Origin: Hymenoscyphus infarciens
Taxonomy: Eukaryota > Ascomycota > Leotiomycetes > Helotiales > Helotiaceae
Direction: 5' to 3'
Assembly (NCBI GenBank): GCA_001414345.1
Contig: LLCB01000013.1
Location: 124,001 to 188,000, forward strand
DNA length: 64,000 nt
The position numbers and the translations under genes were made by a program. The notes under the pieces are model-generated. The model was not told where the DNA came from. It did not search any database and saw only the letters and a program-made list of their open reading frames with translations. Of the stretch, positions 35,038 through 47,044 are shown piece after piece; the first letter of the stretch is position 1, and each line of letters begins with the position of its first letter.

Positions 35038-35911
35038 GCCAAAGCTTCATGTTTGTTATGCTGGAGGATTCTTTGGGGTTTTGTTTTGGAAAATTGTTGT
35101 TAATAATCAATGACCCTGAAGCCTTGTTTTAGTGTAGTCCTGTTTAGTTTCGCAAATTCTATCATTGGATTTTATGTTTATTGGCATGGCTTTCAATGTA
35201 TTAGTATCATTCATTCATTAATTGGCAATTGCGGAACTGATCGCTCAAATGACTACTTTGTAGTATTGAATAGCGGTTCTAGTAAGAGAAAATACTCGAG
35301 AGCGTTTGATTAATTTCTTTCATTAGATAAAGCCTCGGATGTGTTGGAACTATAGTGTATTAGAGACTCTTCCGAGTACCAATTATTCTTTTAAAAAAAT
35401 AGCCTAGACAGTTCAGAAGACTGAAGTTATTTCGAAAAACAATGATAATTAATTCAAGAGAGTGTAAATTAAACGTAGACAGAATTGCTTAATTGTATAG
35501 TTGAATCAGGTGTACAAAAACGCTGAAAATAGGGATATACTGATGAAATATAATTAGCAATATTCCACAAGGTCGATGTCTAATTTTAGAGCAGTCAAAA
35601 GTTCTCCAACCTGACAAGTATACCTTTGGCTTGTTGAACCACTTTTCAAATAGGACTCTTATAACCCAAGTGATCTGTTTAGGCCATTGCTACATTCGGT
35701 GTGATAGAGTGTTCGATCCAACATTCGAGTCAAACAAAGGAGTCTATATTCATAGAATAATTTGAAATGATTCACAACTCAAGAAGCATGATTATTCACG
35801 TAAGAACTTATACTGGAGTATATAAGGGGTTTTGCAAGTCTTTCCTTAGCTTTATCCTTTAAAATTTACATTTTAAAAACTTTCCTGTTGCCAAAAAAAG
35901 CGAGGTCGAAA
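35038..35911. other. Intergenic, no gene seen
   Basis: AT-rich but not RIP-like. It includes the promoter of Cys-module gene 2; a TATATAAGG box lies at 35819-35827. Confidence 0.5.
35819..35827 (+). promoter_or_regulatory. TATA box of Cys-module gene 2
   Basis: TATATAAGG lies 93 bp upstream of the ATG at 35912, with a C/T-rich leader between them. Confidence 0.5.
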
Positions 35912-37519
35912 ATGGCATACAACAATTATCAACCATACAGAACCTCTGAGGGGAGATTTGGTTCCCAACCATACTCCGAGGATTACGTGTCCAAAGTAAG
36001 AATCAGTTCTACCTTCAGGAGAGAGCGCAAGGGTGTAGCTAATAGGCTAGAGGTGTATTAATTGCAATAACAAGAAAGACATTAATCCTAACGAGAGTTC
36101 CTGTGATGGTTGCCTTGGCGTAAGTTTATCACGCTTGGATTTCCTTAAATCCCGTTATTACAACTAACCGTTGAGCGAGATATCGAAGACTATCCATTTC
36201 GCTCCACCAGCTACCGCGCATATTAGAAGACCCCCGGAGCAATATTACAGCGGAGAACCACAAAGACATGAGCAAACGTACGGCTCATATTATGCTACCC
36301 GCTCGTCGGATGAATATTATGAACCACAAGAAGATCCGAGAGACGGACGAGCGCCACCATACCGTAGCTTCCATTCAGGTTCACCTGAGGAACATTACGC
36401 TGAGCAACCAAGAAACCATAGCCATGGAGACTACTCCACGTGTCATAGCTCTTCTTCAGTCCCCCGGAGAGAGGAGTCCACCGAGACTGGGGAGAGCCCT
36501 AAACAAAACTACAATCCAGGATATGACAACCTTTCTTCGGCCTCTCCGATAGATGACTATCCCGAACAACAGAAAGACCCTAGAAGAACTGATAGTCCAG
36601 TTGGTTCTACCGTTTCTTCAGAGCCATCTGTTGGCTTTTCTTCCTCGGCTTCTGGATTTACGGTGAAAGATCATGCAACAGATAAAGACTCTTCCAGAGC
36701 TAAAAAGACCGAACTAAGCAAAAAAATCTGCCGGAACGAAGATTGCCGAAGCATTATTAAAAAAGTGTACCTATACAACAATGAGATGAATGAAAAGGGA
36801 ATCACGGGGTTTTGCTATAAATGTCTTGGCCTCATGGTAAGTGCCTTCCATTTCTGTTTTCTCTTATAGAAGATTAATCCTCGCTAATTGAATTTCAACT
36901 TCCAGCGCCGAAACGATTGGAGCCCCCCCAACGTAAGAGAGGAGATTCACTGTATAGACTGTCCAAACGAGGTAGAAACTACAGGATTTCAATGCGATGC
37001 CTGCTACAAGGTATATTGATTAGATCCCAATACCTTTGCTTGTACAGAACCACAAAGGACTTTCGCTAACTCGTCGCAGCGTTCCCAAGATGCTATGAAA
37101 TCCAGGCCTCGAGGCGAGAAAAGCGAACGAGCCCACGAAAGCAAATATCGTCGGGAAGAGGAAAACAGCCATCATCGATATATGCGCCCAGATGATACCA
37201 GACACGACCGGACATCCAGCTATGCTAGAAGTGGCATGCAAAGTGGACCATCAGGATATCGAACCGGCAATCATTCATTCGCAGCTGGCCCATCGAATGC
37301 TCAGATGTATTCAAGTTCCACGGAATTCTCAAGTTCTCGGGGTCCTCACCAATACTTCAGTGTGCCAATCGAGAAATGCAATGTTCGGGGTTGCCTGAAC
37401 CATGACATAAATTGTCAAAGTCGCTGTTCGGATTGTCAAAAGCTTGTAAGTGTAAATCAAATTGTTGTAATCAATTCAAGGTACTAATGTTAACTTAGGG
37501 CACGAAATTGGGCATGTAG
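35912..37519 (+). CDS. Cys-module protein 2 (unknown, zinc-binding-like)
   Basis: Six exons, 35912..35995, 36051..36119, 36180..36836, 36906..37010, 37080..37445 and 37499..37519, give 433 aa. Every exon is a multiple of three and all five introns are phase 0. Four modules each close an exon: C30xxC33-x12-C46xxC49 (exon 2), C235x4C240-x22-C263xxC266 (exon 3), C286xxC289-x10-C300xxC303 (exon 4), C405x4C410-x6-C-x3-C421xxC424 (exon 5). The final CxxC is always followed by 2-4 residues and then the splice donor. Linkers are Tyr/Ser/Pro/Glu/Arg-rich and disordered. There is no signal peptide. A zinc-ribbon-like fold is suggested by the Cys4 spacing; function is unknown. The acceptor of exon 3 could shift by a few codons. 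It is clearly related in design to the gene upstream. Confidence 0.65.
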
Positions 37520-38373
37520 GTAAGCTTCTTCTAAATTTCCCTAGATTGTCTGATACTGAGGAACGATGGTAGTGGAGGTAGGGTTTTCTGGGGGAGGGGG
37601 TGCGAAGAATGAAGTGCTAGTTGCACTTTGATGGCATCGTTATGGGATTGCTTCTGATGGTTGAGTTTAATCTGCATTGAGTTACCTTTTTACGTTTCAT
37701 GAATATTTAAGTATTAGTAAAACGTCCAAAGCTGTCTTGTGCTCTCCACCGATATCTTTGCAAGGGATTACGGTTAATACTACTACTTTCTTATAAATCT
37801 ACCCTTTCTAAATCTTCTAGTCAAAACTGGTATCTGCATTGCCTTGAAAGAGCAATCAGCACGTAGGAGTAAAAGGTGAGAATTTCTCCTTCCCCAATTG
37901 TCCACAACTGCGTCTAAACCAGAAATTAGTAGATCCATGTTAAATTCATTTTCTTAGCATAACGTTGGCGCAATTATAGAAGGGGAGCCGAGTGTCGCAA
38001 AACTACCTACGCGTCACGAATTCACATTTCCCGTTTGGCGCGCTCAGGTTGACAATAAAAGCTACAGTAAACAGTTACCTTGTTCTAACCCTATCGATCA
38101 ATTCACAGTAATTAACCTAGCAAGTTGGGACAATCGAACTCAAGTGTCCTAAATCATTTAGATCAATATTCTAAATTGTCCCACGTCCTTCGGTTAATCA
38201 CCTCAAAATGCCTCATAAAGTTAGAACAACCAAAGAGGTAGCCAGGTACGACCCGAAATTATTTACTGCCACTTTCATTGTCACTCGCAAGCCACTCAAA
38301 TCCGAAAAAGTTCTTCAGGTAGAAAAACGGGGTCTGTCAGGTGACTGTGCGTGGCGTGTGATATGATATTAGG
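37520..38373. other. Intergenic, contains a dispersed repeat copy
   Basis: No gene. 38050-38200 ('GACAATAAAAGC..CAGTAAA..TTGGGACAATCGAA') resembles 60271-60430 in the same order of phrases, indicating an old dispersed repeat. Confidence 0.4.
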
Positions 38374-40905
38374 TATGGTGGCTGTTAGCGACTCTCTCGG
38401 ATATTTTAGAAAATCGACTTTTTACGCCTAAATATATTATAATTTAACATACTCCACCACCACCTTTTATACTTAATTATATTTTAAAGTTAAGAGAATT
38501 ATATATTAAGGCTATTTAGGCGTACTAAAAGTATATATATTTAATAAATTATAGTATTATTAGTGCTTTAAAACTAGTATTTTCTCTTCTCTTAGTAATA
38601 CCTTAGATAACTTAAAATCTACTTATTTAAGAGGACTAGGCTTAAAGTATATTCTACTACTATTATCTCCTTTTACTTCTTCTTCTTCTTCTTTATTAAG
38701 TTTAATATATTAGTTATTCTATAAAGGCTAGTTAGTATCTATATATACTATAATATTCTATTTATACTCTCTACTATAATACTTAAGTCTATTACCTATC
38801 TCTTTCTCTACTTTAAGTATAAGAGCTTTTATAGTATTAATAAAGTCCTTCTCTCTTACTAGTATAACTAATTCCTTTATTTAATAGACGTGTCTCTTAG
38901 TATATAATTCTATATAAAGATATAAGTAAAATTAAGTATATAGTATATTAAGCCTTAACTATATCTTATTAAAAAGGTTAAAGTCTTTATTACTAGTTTT
39001 AAGCTAATCTGTCTTAATCTTATTATATACTATATAAGTAGTATTATTAAGATACTTAATATTATTATAAAAAGAGACCTTCTCTTAGAAATCCTCTTAT
39101 ATCTTTAGATTAGTCTTATACTTATAGTTTCTAGTGTTATTGTTCTAATAATTATATATCTTATCTAGCTTCTCTTATAGTACTTTCTACTATTACTAAT
39201 ATTACTTTTAAATAGAGTATATATTATAGGTCTTAATAAACTCGTTAATCTAGTAGTAGATAATATTTATATAGATATATTATAAGATAATCTAATTATA
39301 CTTTAAGCTATTAAAAAGACTCTTTTATTTAAGTGTTTAAAAGTATTCTATTTATTAAGAGGTTTATTAATTAATTAGAGTATACTACTATTACTTAATA
39401 TACTAGTTTTTAGTAGAAGTATTATATACCTAGGTCTTTAATATCTTTAAATTAGGTTTCTTTTAATACTATAAAAGAAGATAGTATATTACTATTAAAA
39501 GAGTCTCTATATCTTTATCTACTTATACTACTTTTAAAAAGCTATATTTATATATTAATTAAAGGTAGTACTTTATAACTATAACCTAGGTATAGTTAGA
39601 AAGGCTAATAAAATATTCTAATATCTTATATAAGTAGATATTAATAAATCTATATATTTAAAAGCTATAAAAAGATATTTTATTATAGCTATTAATATTC
39701 TGTATCTAATTTAGTCTCTTAATAATAAACTACTTATAAACTCTCTTAAAAATATTCTTTCTAGCCTTAGTAGATATAGATACTATTTACTAATTTAATT
39801 AAGTAATCTCTCTTTTACTAATAAAGAAGCCTAGCTTATAATAAAGGTAAATATATATAGTATAATAGTTATATTAGATTACTTAGCTAGATTTAAATTT
39901 ATTTATAATAGTATTAATAAGAGTAGTATCTTACTTAAGTATAAAAGGTTCTATTTAATAAAGTAGAAGCTTTTAATATATTTAAAGTTTTTAAAGCTAT
40001 TAATTAGATATTAATATACTCTTAAATTAATTAAGTATATATAGGATTTTCTTATAAGTAAAGTCTTTATATTATAACTTTATAGCTAATTAAATAGCTT
40101 TTAAATTATTAATAATATTAGGAATTTTTATAGGAAAGTTCTAAGCTTTAAACTTATATTAAAAGGTCTTTTTACTATTAAATATTAGTATATATTTACT
40201 TTATAGTAATAGAGTAAATTTAACTTACTTTATAATTAACCTTTTAGTAGCTATCCTTTTTATTATATATATAAGAGGCTTTCCTTTTATTATATATAAA
40301 TTATATAACTCTTCCTTAGTTGCTATCTACTTTACTAAGTTAATTATTATAACTAAGAGCTATTTAAAAGAACTAGGTAGAAATATAAGAGAAATAGAAG
40401 AGAAATATAAAGAGAAATATAAGAGAAATGTAATTTAAATATAAAGTTAATTAATTTAAGTAAGTATATAATTATTTTTAAACTTATAGTAGAGTAGAGT
40501 TCTAGTAAGGTTAATATAATATTAAGGTTATATAATACGATTTTTTAGAAAGTAGAAGAAACTTATTAATAATCTTACTTATTATAAAGCTACTTTAGAG
40601 TAATATAATAACGTTTAATTAAATACTTTTTATAAGAGAAAGTGTTTATCTATATTTAAATAGCTTCTATTTTTAATTTAAAATAAAAGAAATAAAAGAT
40701 AGATAAAATATTAATATTATTATATTAAAAGAAGAAAACTCTATTTTAAATAAATTCTAACTAAAATTAAGACTTAATACGAGTATATAGGAGGTTTAAA
40801 TCGCTTAAGAGTATAAGATAACCTCTTTCCTATACCTCTATAGTTAACCTTTAGCTTACTCTTTACTATCTTATCTTTTACTATCTTATCCTTTACTACT
40901 AGTAA

Positions 40906-41223
40906 TATAATAGTACGAAATATATATAACTATAGAAGAGACATATAGGAGTGCGTTTAATAGAATAACGTATATAAATACTAGGCACTGATATAGAAGA
41001 AAAGGCTAAACTAGCCTTTTCTGACTCTAGGAGAGTAGGCTGCTATATATAAGAGGTTCGGACTATATAAAAGGGTCTAAAACCGACTAACGTTATACGT
41101 CGGCTAATATAAAAGCCTAAACCTACGTAACCTTTCTAAAACAGATAATATAAGACAATAACTACTGAAACCTCATATATAACAGGTACTCCTAGCTATC
41201 TAAGATAATAATATACTATTATA
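40906..41223 (-). repeat. RT2 3' LTR (318 bp)
   Basis: Left copy on the plus strand, TATAATAG..CTATTATA; adjoined on its right by the minus-strand polypurine tract. Confidence 0.88.
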
Positions 41224-41919
41224 TCCCTCTCTCTTAAAAAGACTCGTCCTAAGTCTTCTATCTCTTTTCGTTTAAGGTCGAATTAGAATAGTATAAGTTA
41301 TTACATTAGTCGTGTTTTATTAATTTTATTATAAGTAAGAAGTTAAGATATCAGTACTGAATTATATTCGTTAATGTTTATAAAGAGACTTCGTTTCTAA
41401 TCCTTTAATATTAAAGCAAGCGTTTACTAAAAGAGTATAGTCTAATCCTATCTAGCAGGTTAGAAAAAGTTTAAAGTAAAAATCAGAAAAAGTTTAAAGC
41501 AGAAAAAGTTTAAAGTAGAAAAAGTTTAAAGCAGAAAAAGTTTAAAGCAGAGTTAGATAGTGTTCGGTTAAGGTTAACAGCGATAACTTAATTAAGAGCT
41601 TACTTTAGGGTTTCGTCCTAATAGAGAGCGTATTTCAACCGATTTACATCCGATTTAAAAAATTCACTAAAAGAGTATAGGTCTAAAAGAGTTTAGAGTT
41701 CAAAGTTAGAAGCGAATTCAGAGTAGAGTTAGAGACGAACATTAAGAGGTGACGTTGAAGGTAATAGTGATAACTCAGCTAAGAGCTTACTTCGAAGGCG
41801 TACTAATTCGTATCCGATTTAAAGAATTTAAATAAAAAAGGACTTCTAGCCTAGCTAGAAGTAAAAAGAAAGTAAAGAATATAAGACTCTATACCTAAGT
41901 CGGTAGCGTTTCAGCTAGT

Positions 41920-42290
41920 TAAAAGCGAAGTTATTACTAAAGTTTATCGAATTATCCAAGTATCTAGGGACAATAAAAGGGATAGTTTCAGCTAGTTAAA
42001 ACAAAAGAGTTATTACCAAATATTATCAAAGTTTAAAATTATTATCTAAAGTCTAAGATAATAAGAGGAGGGGCAGTTTCAGCTAGTTAAAAGAGTTATT
42101 ACCGAAGTTATTAAAGTTTCACTATCTAAAGTTTAAGACAAGAAAAGGGGTAGTTTTAGCTAGTTAAAAGCGAAGTTATAGCTAAGTTGTCAAAGTTGAA
42201 ATTATTATCTAACGTTTAAGATAATAAAAGGAGGAGTTCTAGCTGGTTAAATAAGCTTAATGCTAAAGTTCAAAAAGGGGTACAGTTTTA
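41920..42290 (-). repeat. Minisatellite-like array inside RT2
   Basis: A ~60-90 bp unit is repeated about five times: 'AGTTTCAGCTAGTTAAAA', then 'GTTATTACCAAAG', then 'TTATCTAAAGTTTAAGATAATAAAAGG'. It is the reverse complement of the RT1 array at 12.9-13.6 kb. Confidence 0.7.
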
Positions 42291-42299
42291 GGTACGACA

Positions 42300-43735
42300 T
42301 TTATTAGTACTATCGTATAAACTGTGTTACTCAGGCCCGTAGGCCGCCTCGTTCCCTTTAGTAATTCGGGTCTGAATCGGGGTACTTAAGAGCTTATTCG
42401 TAATCATCTTCCGATTTCGAAGAAGAGTCGCTGTCGTATCGTGGGGAGCTCGGAGCTAGATGGAGGGGTATTCTGAACCGTAGTGCTGATATCTCGTAAC
42501 TCAGCGTTTTAGCGTGTCTCCTTATCTATAGCTAAAAGATCAGACACCATCTTAGCGAAGTTGTAATTCCAGCGTCTCTTAAGAGTAGTAGACGGGTTTC
42601 GGAGCTAAGGTATAATCTTATCCTATATATAAAAGAACTGTTTCTATTCTCTCCAAGTATAGCCGTACTCGAAAAGCGAACGTTTCTTCAGCGTAATCTT
42701 CTTCTTAATTCCACTTCCATCTCTTTCAACCTTTCAACCTTTATACCGGCGGCTGAGACTCGGTTCGTAACCGCAGTCTTTTAAATGTTCGCTAGTAGAG
42801 GGAAGTTCAGAGTGGAGTCGGATGATGTTCGGTCGGGATTAACAGCGATAACTTAGCTAAGAGCTCGCTTCTAAGTTTTCGTCCTGATAGAAAGCGTATT
42901 TCGACCGATTCGTATCCGATTCGAGGGAAGTGGTGGGAAGGCATCAGGGGCAGGGGCCCGTGAGCGAAAGAGGTCTGAATTCAGGCTTTTGAAAAGCAAA
43001 GGAGTAACAATGAGGGTCGGATCGGTGAGGGTTCGGAGGTGGTATTTGGTTGTTGACTTCGAAGTTCGCTTATGATTTTGTCCATCTCGTCTAACCAATC
43101 GTTTTGTCCTTTGTATGCCGCTATCTCGTCTATATATCGTCCGCATTTAAGAAGTCCCGCTGGTCTCTTCGACCTTTATTGTTTCTTCGGGATCTTCTAG
43201 ATCTTGGTGTGCGGGTGTGATTCAGAAAGGGTTCAGAGGGTCTTTCGAAAAGGGGGGTGGCCCTGGAAGGGGGTTGTCGCTCGACGCCATTCGGCGGAAC
43301 TGGGTTCGACATTTCGAAGATGTCGATGGGGGGTATGTCGGAAGGCATCAGGGGCAGCTGCCCGTGGCCGAAAGAGGTCTGAATTGGGGCTTAAAAGCAA
43401 AGGAGGGTCGAATAAGGGTCGGATCAGGGAGGGTTTGGAGGTGAGATTTTTAACTTCGAAGTTCGCTTGTAATTTTATCCTCTATCTCTCTAACCGATCG
43501 TTTTATCCTTTATATACCTTTTGCCTTTATCTTGTCCGCCTATTATCTATATATTATCTAAATTTAAGAAGGTTGTTTTTAAGAGCTAAGCCCTTATTAT
43601 TTCAGCGTGCGGTTATAAGTTAGAGAGGGTTTAGAGGGTCTTTTAAAAAGAGGGGGTGGCCCTAGAAGGTCGTTTAACGCCTTATAGCGGAACTGGGTCT
43701 AATATTTTAAAAATGTTGATTTAGAGGGGGGGAGA
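42300..43735 (-). repeat. RIP-sparse island with a ~403 bp tandem duplication in RT2
   Basis: Composition is clearly higher in GC than anything else in the 38-48 kb block. The phrase GGAAGGCATCAGGGGCAG starts near 42937 and recurs about 403 bp later (near 43340). The following ~390 bp repeat too, including GCCCGTG, GAAAGAGGTCTGAATT, AAAAGCAAAGGAG and GGTGGCCCT..AAGG. The second (right) unit becomes more TA-rich toward its end. On the minus strand the left unit contains a gag-like start at 43312. Confidence 0.7.
42972..43312 (-). pseudogene. Gag-like N-terminal remnant of RT2
   Basis: From an ATG at 43312 the minus strand encodes a Pro/Arg-rich start (MSNPVPPNGVERQPPSR.., SRRSRRNNKGRRDQRDFLN). 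It then needs a 1-2 base frameshift near 43140 to continue as DEIAAYKGQNDWLDEMDKII, an acidic helical stretch like the start of retrotransposon gag proteins, and ends at a stop near 42972. It is too degraded to place in a family. Confidence 0.35.
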
Positions 43736-44076
43736 GAGTAAGGTTAGGTTCAGAAGCCTTTGTAATAACTATATCGACTTATTTACTAATCCTAGGGTTA
43801 TTAGAATTCTTAGGAACACTTAGTATATTCTAATCTCTTAACGTGTTTATAATACGATTTTTACTAGCTATCTATATAAATACTAAACCCTAGTATTACT
43901 AGCTATCTAGGTAGTCTCTAATTACCCGGCTATTTAAGAATGTTATCCTTCTAGTCTAATTCTAGCCTAAAGCAAAAAGTATATTAACTTCGAATTTGAA
44001 ATAAAAGAAGCGATAAAAAGCTTAAAAAGAGATATTATTTATGCTATTACCGGCGAAGAAGAGTTTAGCCTTTTTA

Positions 44077-44394
44077 TATAATAGCACGAAATATATATAA
44101 CTATAGAAGAGGTATATAGGAGTGCGTTTAGTAGAATAACGTATATAAATACTAGGCACTAATATAGAAGAAAAGGCTAAACTAGCCTTTTCTGACTCTA
44201 GGAGAGTAGGCTACTATATATAAGAGGTTCAGACTATATAAAAGAGTCTAAAACCGACTAACGTCATATGTCGGCTAATATAAAAGCTCGAACCTACGTA
44301 ACCTTTCTAAAATAGACAATATAAGATAACAACTACCGAAACCTCATATATGGCAGGTACTCCCAGCTATCTAGGATAACGGTATACTGTTATA
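44077..44394 (-). repeat. RT2 5' LTR (318 bp)
   Basis: Same length as the left copy and very similar; followed by the AGTAA target duplication at 44395-44399. Confidence 0.88.
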
Positions 44395-45720
44395 AGTAAT
44401 ACCTCTTTTAAGGCCTCGAATTTAACTAGCTTATTCTCTTCTACTAAAGGCTCTAATTTAGTCTTCTTAATAAGCGATTTAGTCTTAGAATTTAATAAGT
44501 TTAAACTTTTAGACAAAGATAATAATTAAGCTAACCTTTTACTAGTAGATGTCTTATAAATTACTAGTAATAGTAATAACGCTTTCTTACTCTTTTTTAG
44601 CTTTAGTTTCTCTTCTTTAATAAATAGTAACTCCTTTTTATTAATTATTAGAAAGAAGATATATAGTACTTATTTAGGCTTATATATACTCTTAAGATTA
44701 GCTACTATTATACTATCTTCTATATCTACTTCTTTAAAGATATAGATTACTATAAGCTAAGTACTACTTATTAAGATCTTAAATTTAGCCTTTCTATTAT
44801 TAAACTCCTCTTATAATACTTTCTAATATACTTTATTATACTTAGTATATATATTTAATAAATTAATAAGTTTTTATAAAAACTTATTAACCTAGTCTTT
44901 AGTACTAATTAGTATCTCTTTCTTAAATTAATAGGTTACTATAATACCTATAAAAGTAGCCTTTTTTAGAAAATGCTTATATAACTATATATAAATAGTT
45001 TAGTAGAAGATAGCTTTCTTTTAATAATAAAGATTAGAACTAAAGTCGTCTCTCTTTTTAAGTTAATTCTTTATAGCTTTATCCTTCTTTCTAATCTTAT
45101 TTCTTAGCTTAATAGCTTTCTTAGTATAATCTCTAAACTTTAATAAATTAGTAGTAGAGGAGTTATTACTATTATAATCTTACTAGTACTTATTATTAGA
45201 AGAGAAGAGTAATTTAATTACTTTCTTACTCTTAAAAATACTCTTAAATTTTATAATAGGTTCCTTTTAAATTTAAAGCTTTTAAAGCTTAACTTAAGAT
45301 ATAGTAGTATTTTAGTTAAAGCTATATTTACTATAAAAGATACTACTAATAGACTTTCTATAAGTAAGGTAAAAAGATATAATAGCGATAGTATATAAAA
45401 GAGGTATATAGAAGAGAATTATAAATCTATAAGTATATAAAAATAGTAGTAGAAAGATAATAGTAGGATCTAGAGTATAAGATATATAGAAGTAGAGACC
45501 TTAAATTACATCTTTTTAATAACTATAACTCTTATAATAATTAAGTATATATAATTTTAGTATAATTAAATAGCTTTAATATATAATTCTCTTAACTTTA
45601 AAGTATAATTAAGTATAAAAAGTAGTAGTAGAGTACTTTAAATTATTATATATTTAAGTACTAATACGCTAAAAAGTCGATTTTCTAAAATATCCGAGAG
45701 AGTCGCTAATAGCTACTATA

Positions 45721-46729
45721 ATTAGACCTAGAACCTAAGGCTAAAAACGCTTATATATACTTACGTACGAGCTAGAATTAGTAATAAAAATCCTTTTATT
45801 ATCTCTTTAGTTATTATTATACTCTACGTATAGGCGCGTTTAGTAGTCTGGTTTAAAACTACTCTTATTTAGAGTAGTTTTAGACTAAAATCTAGGTAGC
45901 TTTGAACTATAATACTACTAAGCCAGTTTAGAAGTACTAAGATATTAAATTCTAAATTAAAGCTATTATACTTACTCTATATATTTCTACCTCTTTATTT
46001 AATCTCTCTTACTATTCTTAATAACTTCTATCTTATAGAATTCTTTCTAGTTAAGAAACACGTCTACGAGATATACTTAAGAGGCCTTCTTTTTAGTAGC
46101 TTTTAAGGCTCTTTTAGTAGACTTTTTAGTACTAGGAGTAGCATTAGCCTTACGCTATTCTAGAAGAGGTATATTAATTAAAAAGAAGGATAAAAGAGTA
46201 TAAAAGCGGTAGTAGAAGTAGTAGAAGTAGTAGAAGTAGTAGGAGTAAGTAGAGGAAACTTAGCTTATATACTCGTATTATAAGCTAACTTATACTAAAA
46301 TGATAAAATTTTTAGTAGAGCTTTTTAAATATAAGATTATAAGTAAATCATTATTTAATTTCTATATTATTATATACTTTAGTAGAGTTTCAAGAATAAG
46401 ATAATATTTAGTTACGTTAGAGCTAGAAATATAAGATTAGAACCGCGTTCTACTAAATCACGTAGAGTATAAGAATAACTGAAGAGATATATTATAAATA
46501 ATACTCTTATATTATTCTAAAAACCTCTTCTTTATTAGTAGAACCTTTATTTATAGCCTCTTTAATAGCTCTTAATTAAGTACTTAACCTAGACTTATCT
46601 CTTTATAGAAATATAAGCGCTTTATATCTCTTCTCTCTATTATATATAGTAGTAATATCTTAATTCTTAAACCTTTATTATAAAACGTCTAAGAAATTAG
46701 ATAAGAAGAACTTAGATAATACTAGAAAG
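45721..46729. repeat. RIP-mutated TA-rich sequence
   Basis: Stop-saturated, TpA-rich. Includes an imperfect GTAGTAGAA run at about 46208-46250. No recognisable gene. Confidence 0.5.
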
Positions 46730-47044
46730 TATAATAGCACGAAATATATACTACTATAGAAGAGGTATATAGAAGTGCGTTCGAGATAGAATAACGTATA
46801 TAAATACTAGGCTCTAATATAGAAGAAAAGGAAAAACTATCTCTTTCTAACTCTAGGAGTAGGCTACTATATATAAGAGGTTCAGATAATACAAAAGAGT
46901 CTAAAACCGACTAACGTTATACGTCGGCTAATATAAAAGCCTAAACCTACGTAACCTTCCTAAAATAGATAATATAAGATAATAACTACTGAAACCTTAT
47001 ATAAAGCAGATACTCTCAGCTATCTAGAATAGTATACTATTATA
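46730..47044 (-). repeat. Solo LTR of the RT2 family (GAAAG target duplication)
   Basis: A 315 bp match to the RT2 LTR from TATAATAGCACG to CTATTATA. GAAAG lies directly outside both ends (46725-46729, 47045-47049). There is no interior, so it is a recombination remnant of an independent insertion. Confidence 0.88.

Larger units (their letters stand above)
40906..44394 (-). mobile_element. Nested LTR retrotransposon RT2, shortened
   Basis: Two 318 bp LTRs (40906-41223, 44077-44394) surround a 2,853 bp interior. AGTAA lies directly outside both ends, a perfect target duplication. On the minus strand AAGAGAGAGGGA (polypurine tract) directly precedes the LTR at 40906-41223, so the element reads right to left. 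The sequence just inside the right LTR (CTCTTCTTCGCC on minus) matches the start of the RT1 interior. Interior segments match RT1 in reverse complement, including the tandem repeats, but about 1.9 kb is absent. It is thus probably a non-autonomous deletion relative of RT1. Most is RIP-mutated, except 42.3-43.7 kb. Confidence 0.9.
38374..45720. mobile_element. RIP-degraded DNA-transposon-like element with ~190 bp TIRs, interrupted by RT2
   Basis: The left end (38374 to ~38565) and the reverse complement of the right end (45720 to ~45530) match over about 190 bp: TATGGTGGCTGTTAGCGACT against TATAGTAGCTATTAGCGACT, then CTCTCGGATATTTTAGAAAA in both. Differences are mostly transitions. ATTAGG precedes the left end and ATTAGA follows the right end, a possible 6 bp target duplication with one RIP-type change. 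Without the nested RT2 the element is about 3.9 kb. No transposase can be read through the stops, and the superfamily is unknown; long TIRs recall Mutator-like elements. Confidence 0.7.

Noticed and set aside
42871..43348. Two minus-strand ORFs as separate host genes
   Set aside because: They lie inside RT2 between its LTRs and overlap as frame-shifted pieces of one gag-like start and duplicated flank.
43204..43623. 139-aa plus-strand ORF in RT2
   Set aside because: It is antisense to the element and spans the duplication boundary; its C-terminal half is RIP-type low-complexity.
38374..45720. Palindromic assembly artefact instead of TIR element
   Set aside because: The two ends differ by scattered transitions and small indels, as expected for old TIRs and not for a duplicated contig end.
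46208..46250. Possible CRISPR-like spaced repeat
   Set aside because: Units are immediately adjacent with no spacers; it is a microsatellite, and the host is a eukaryote.
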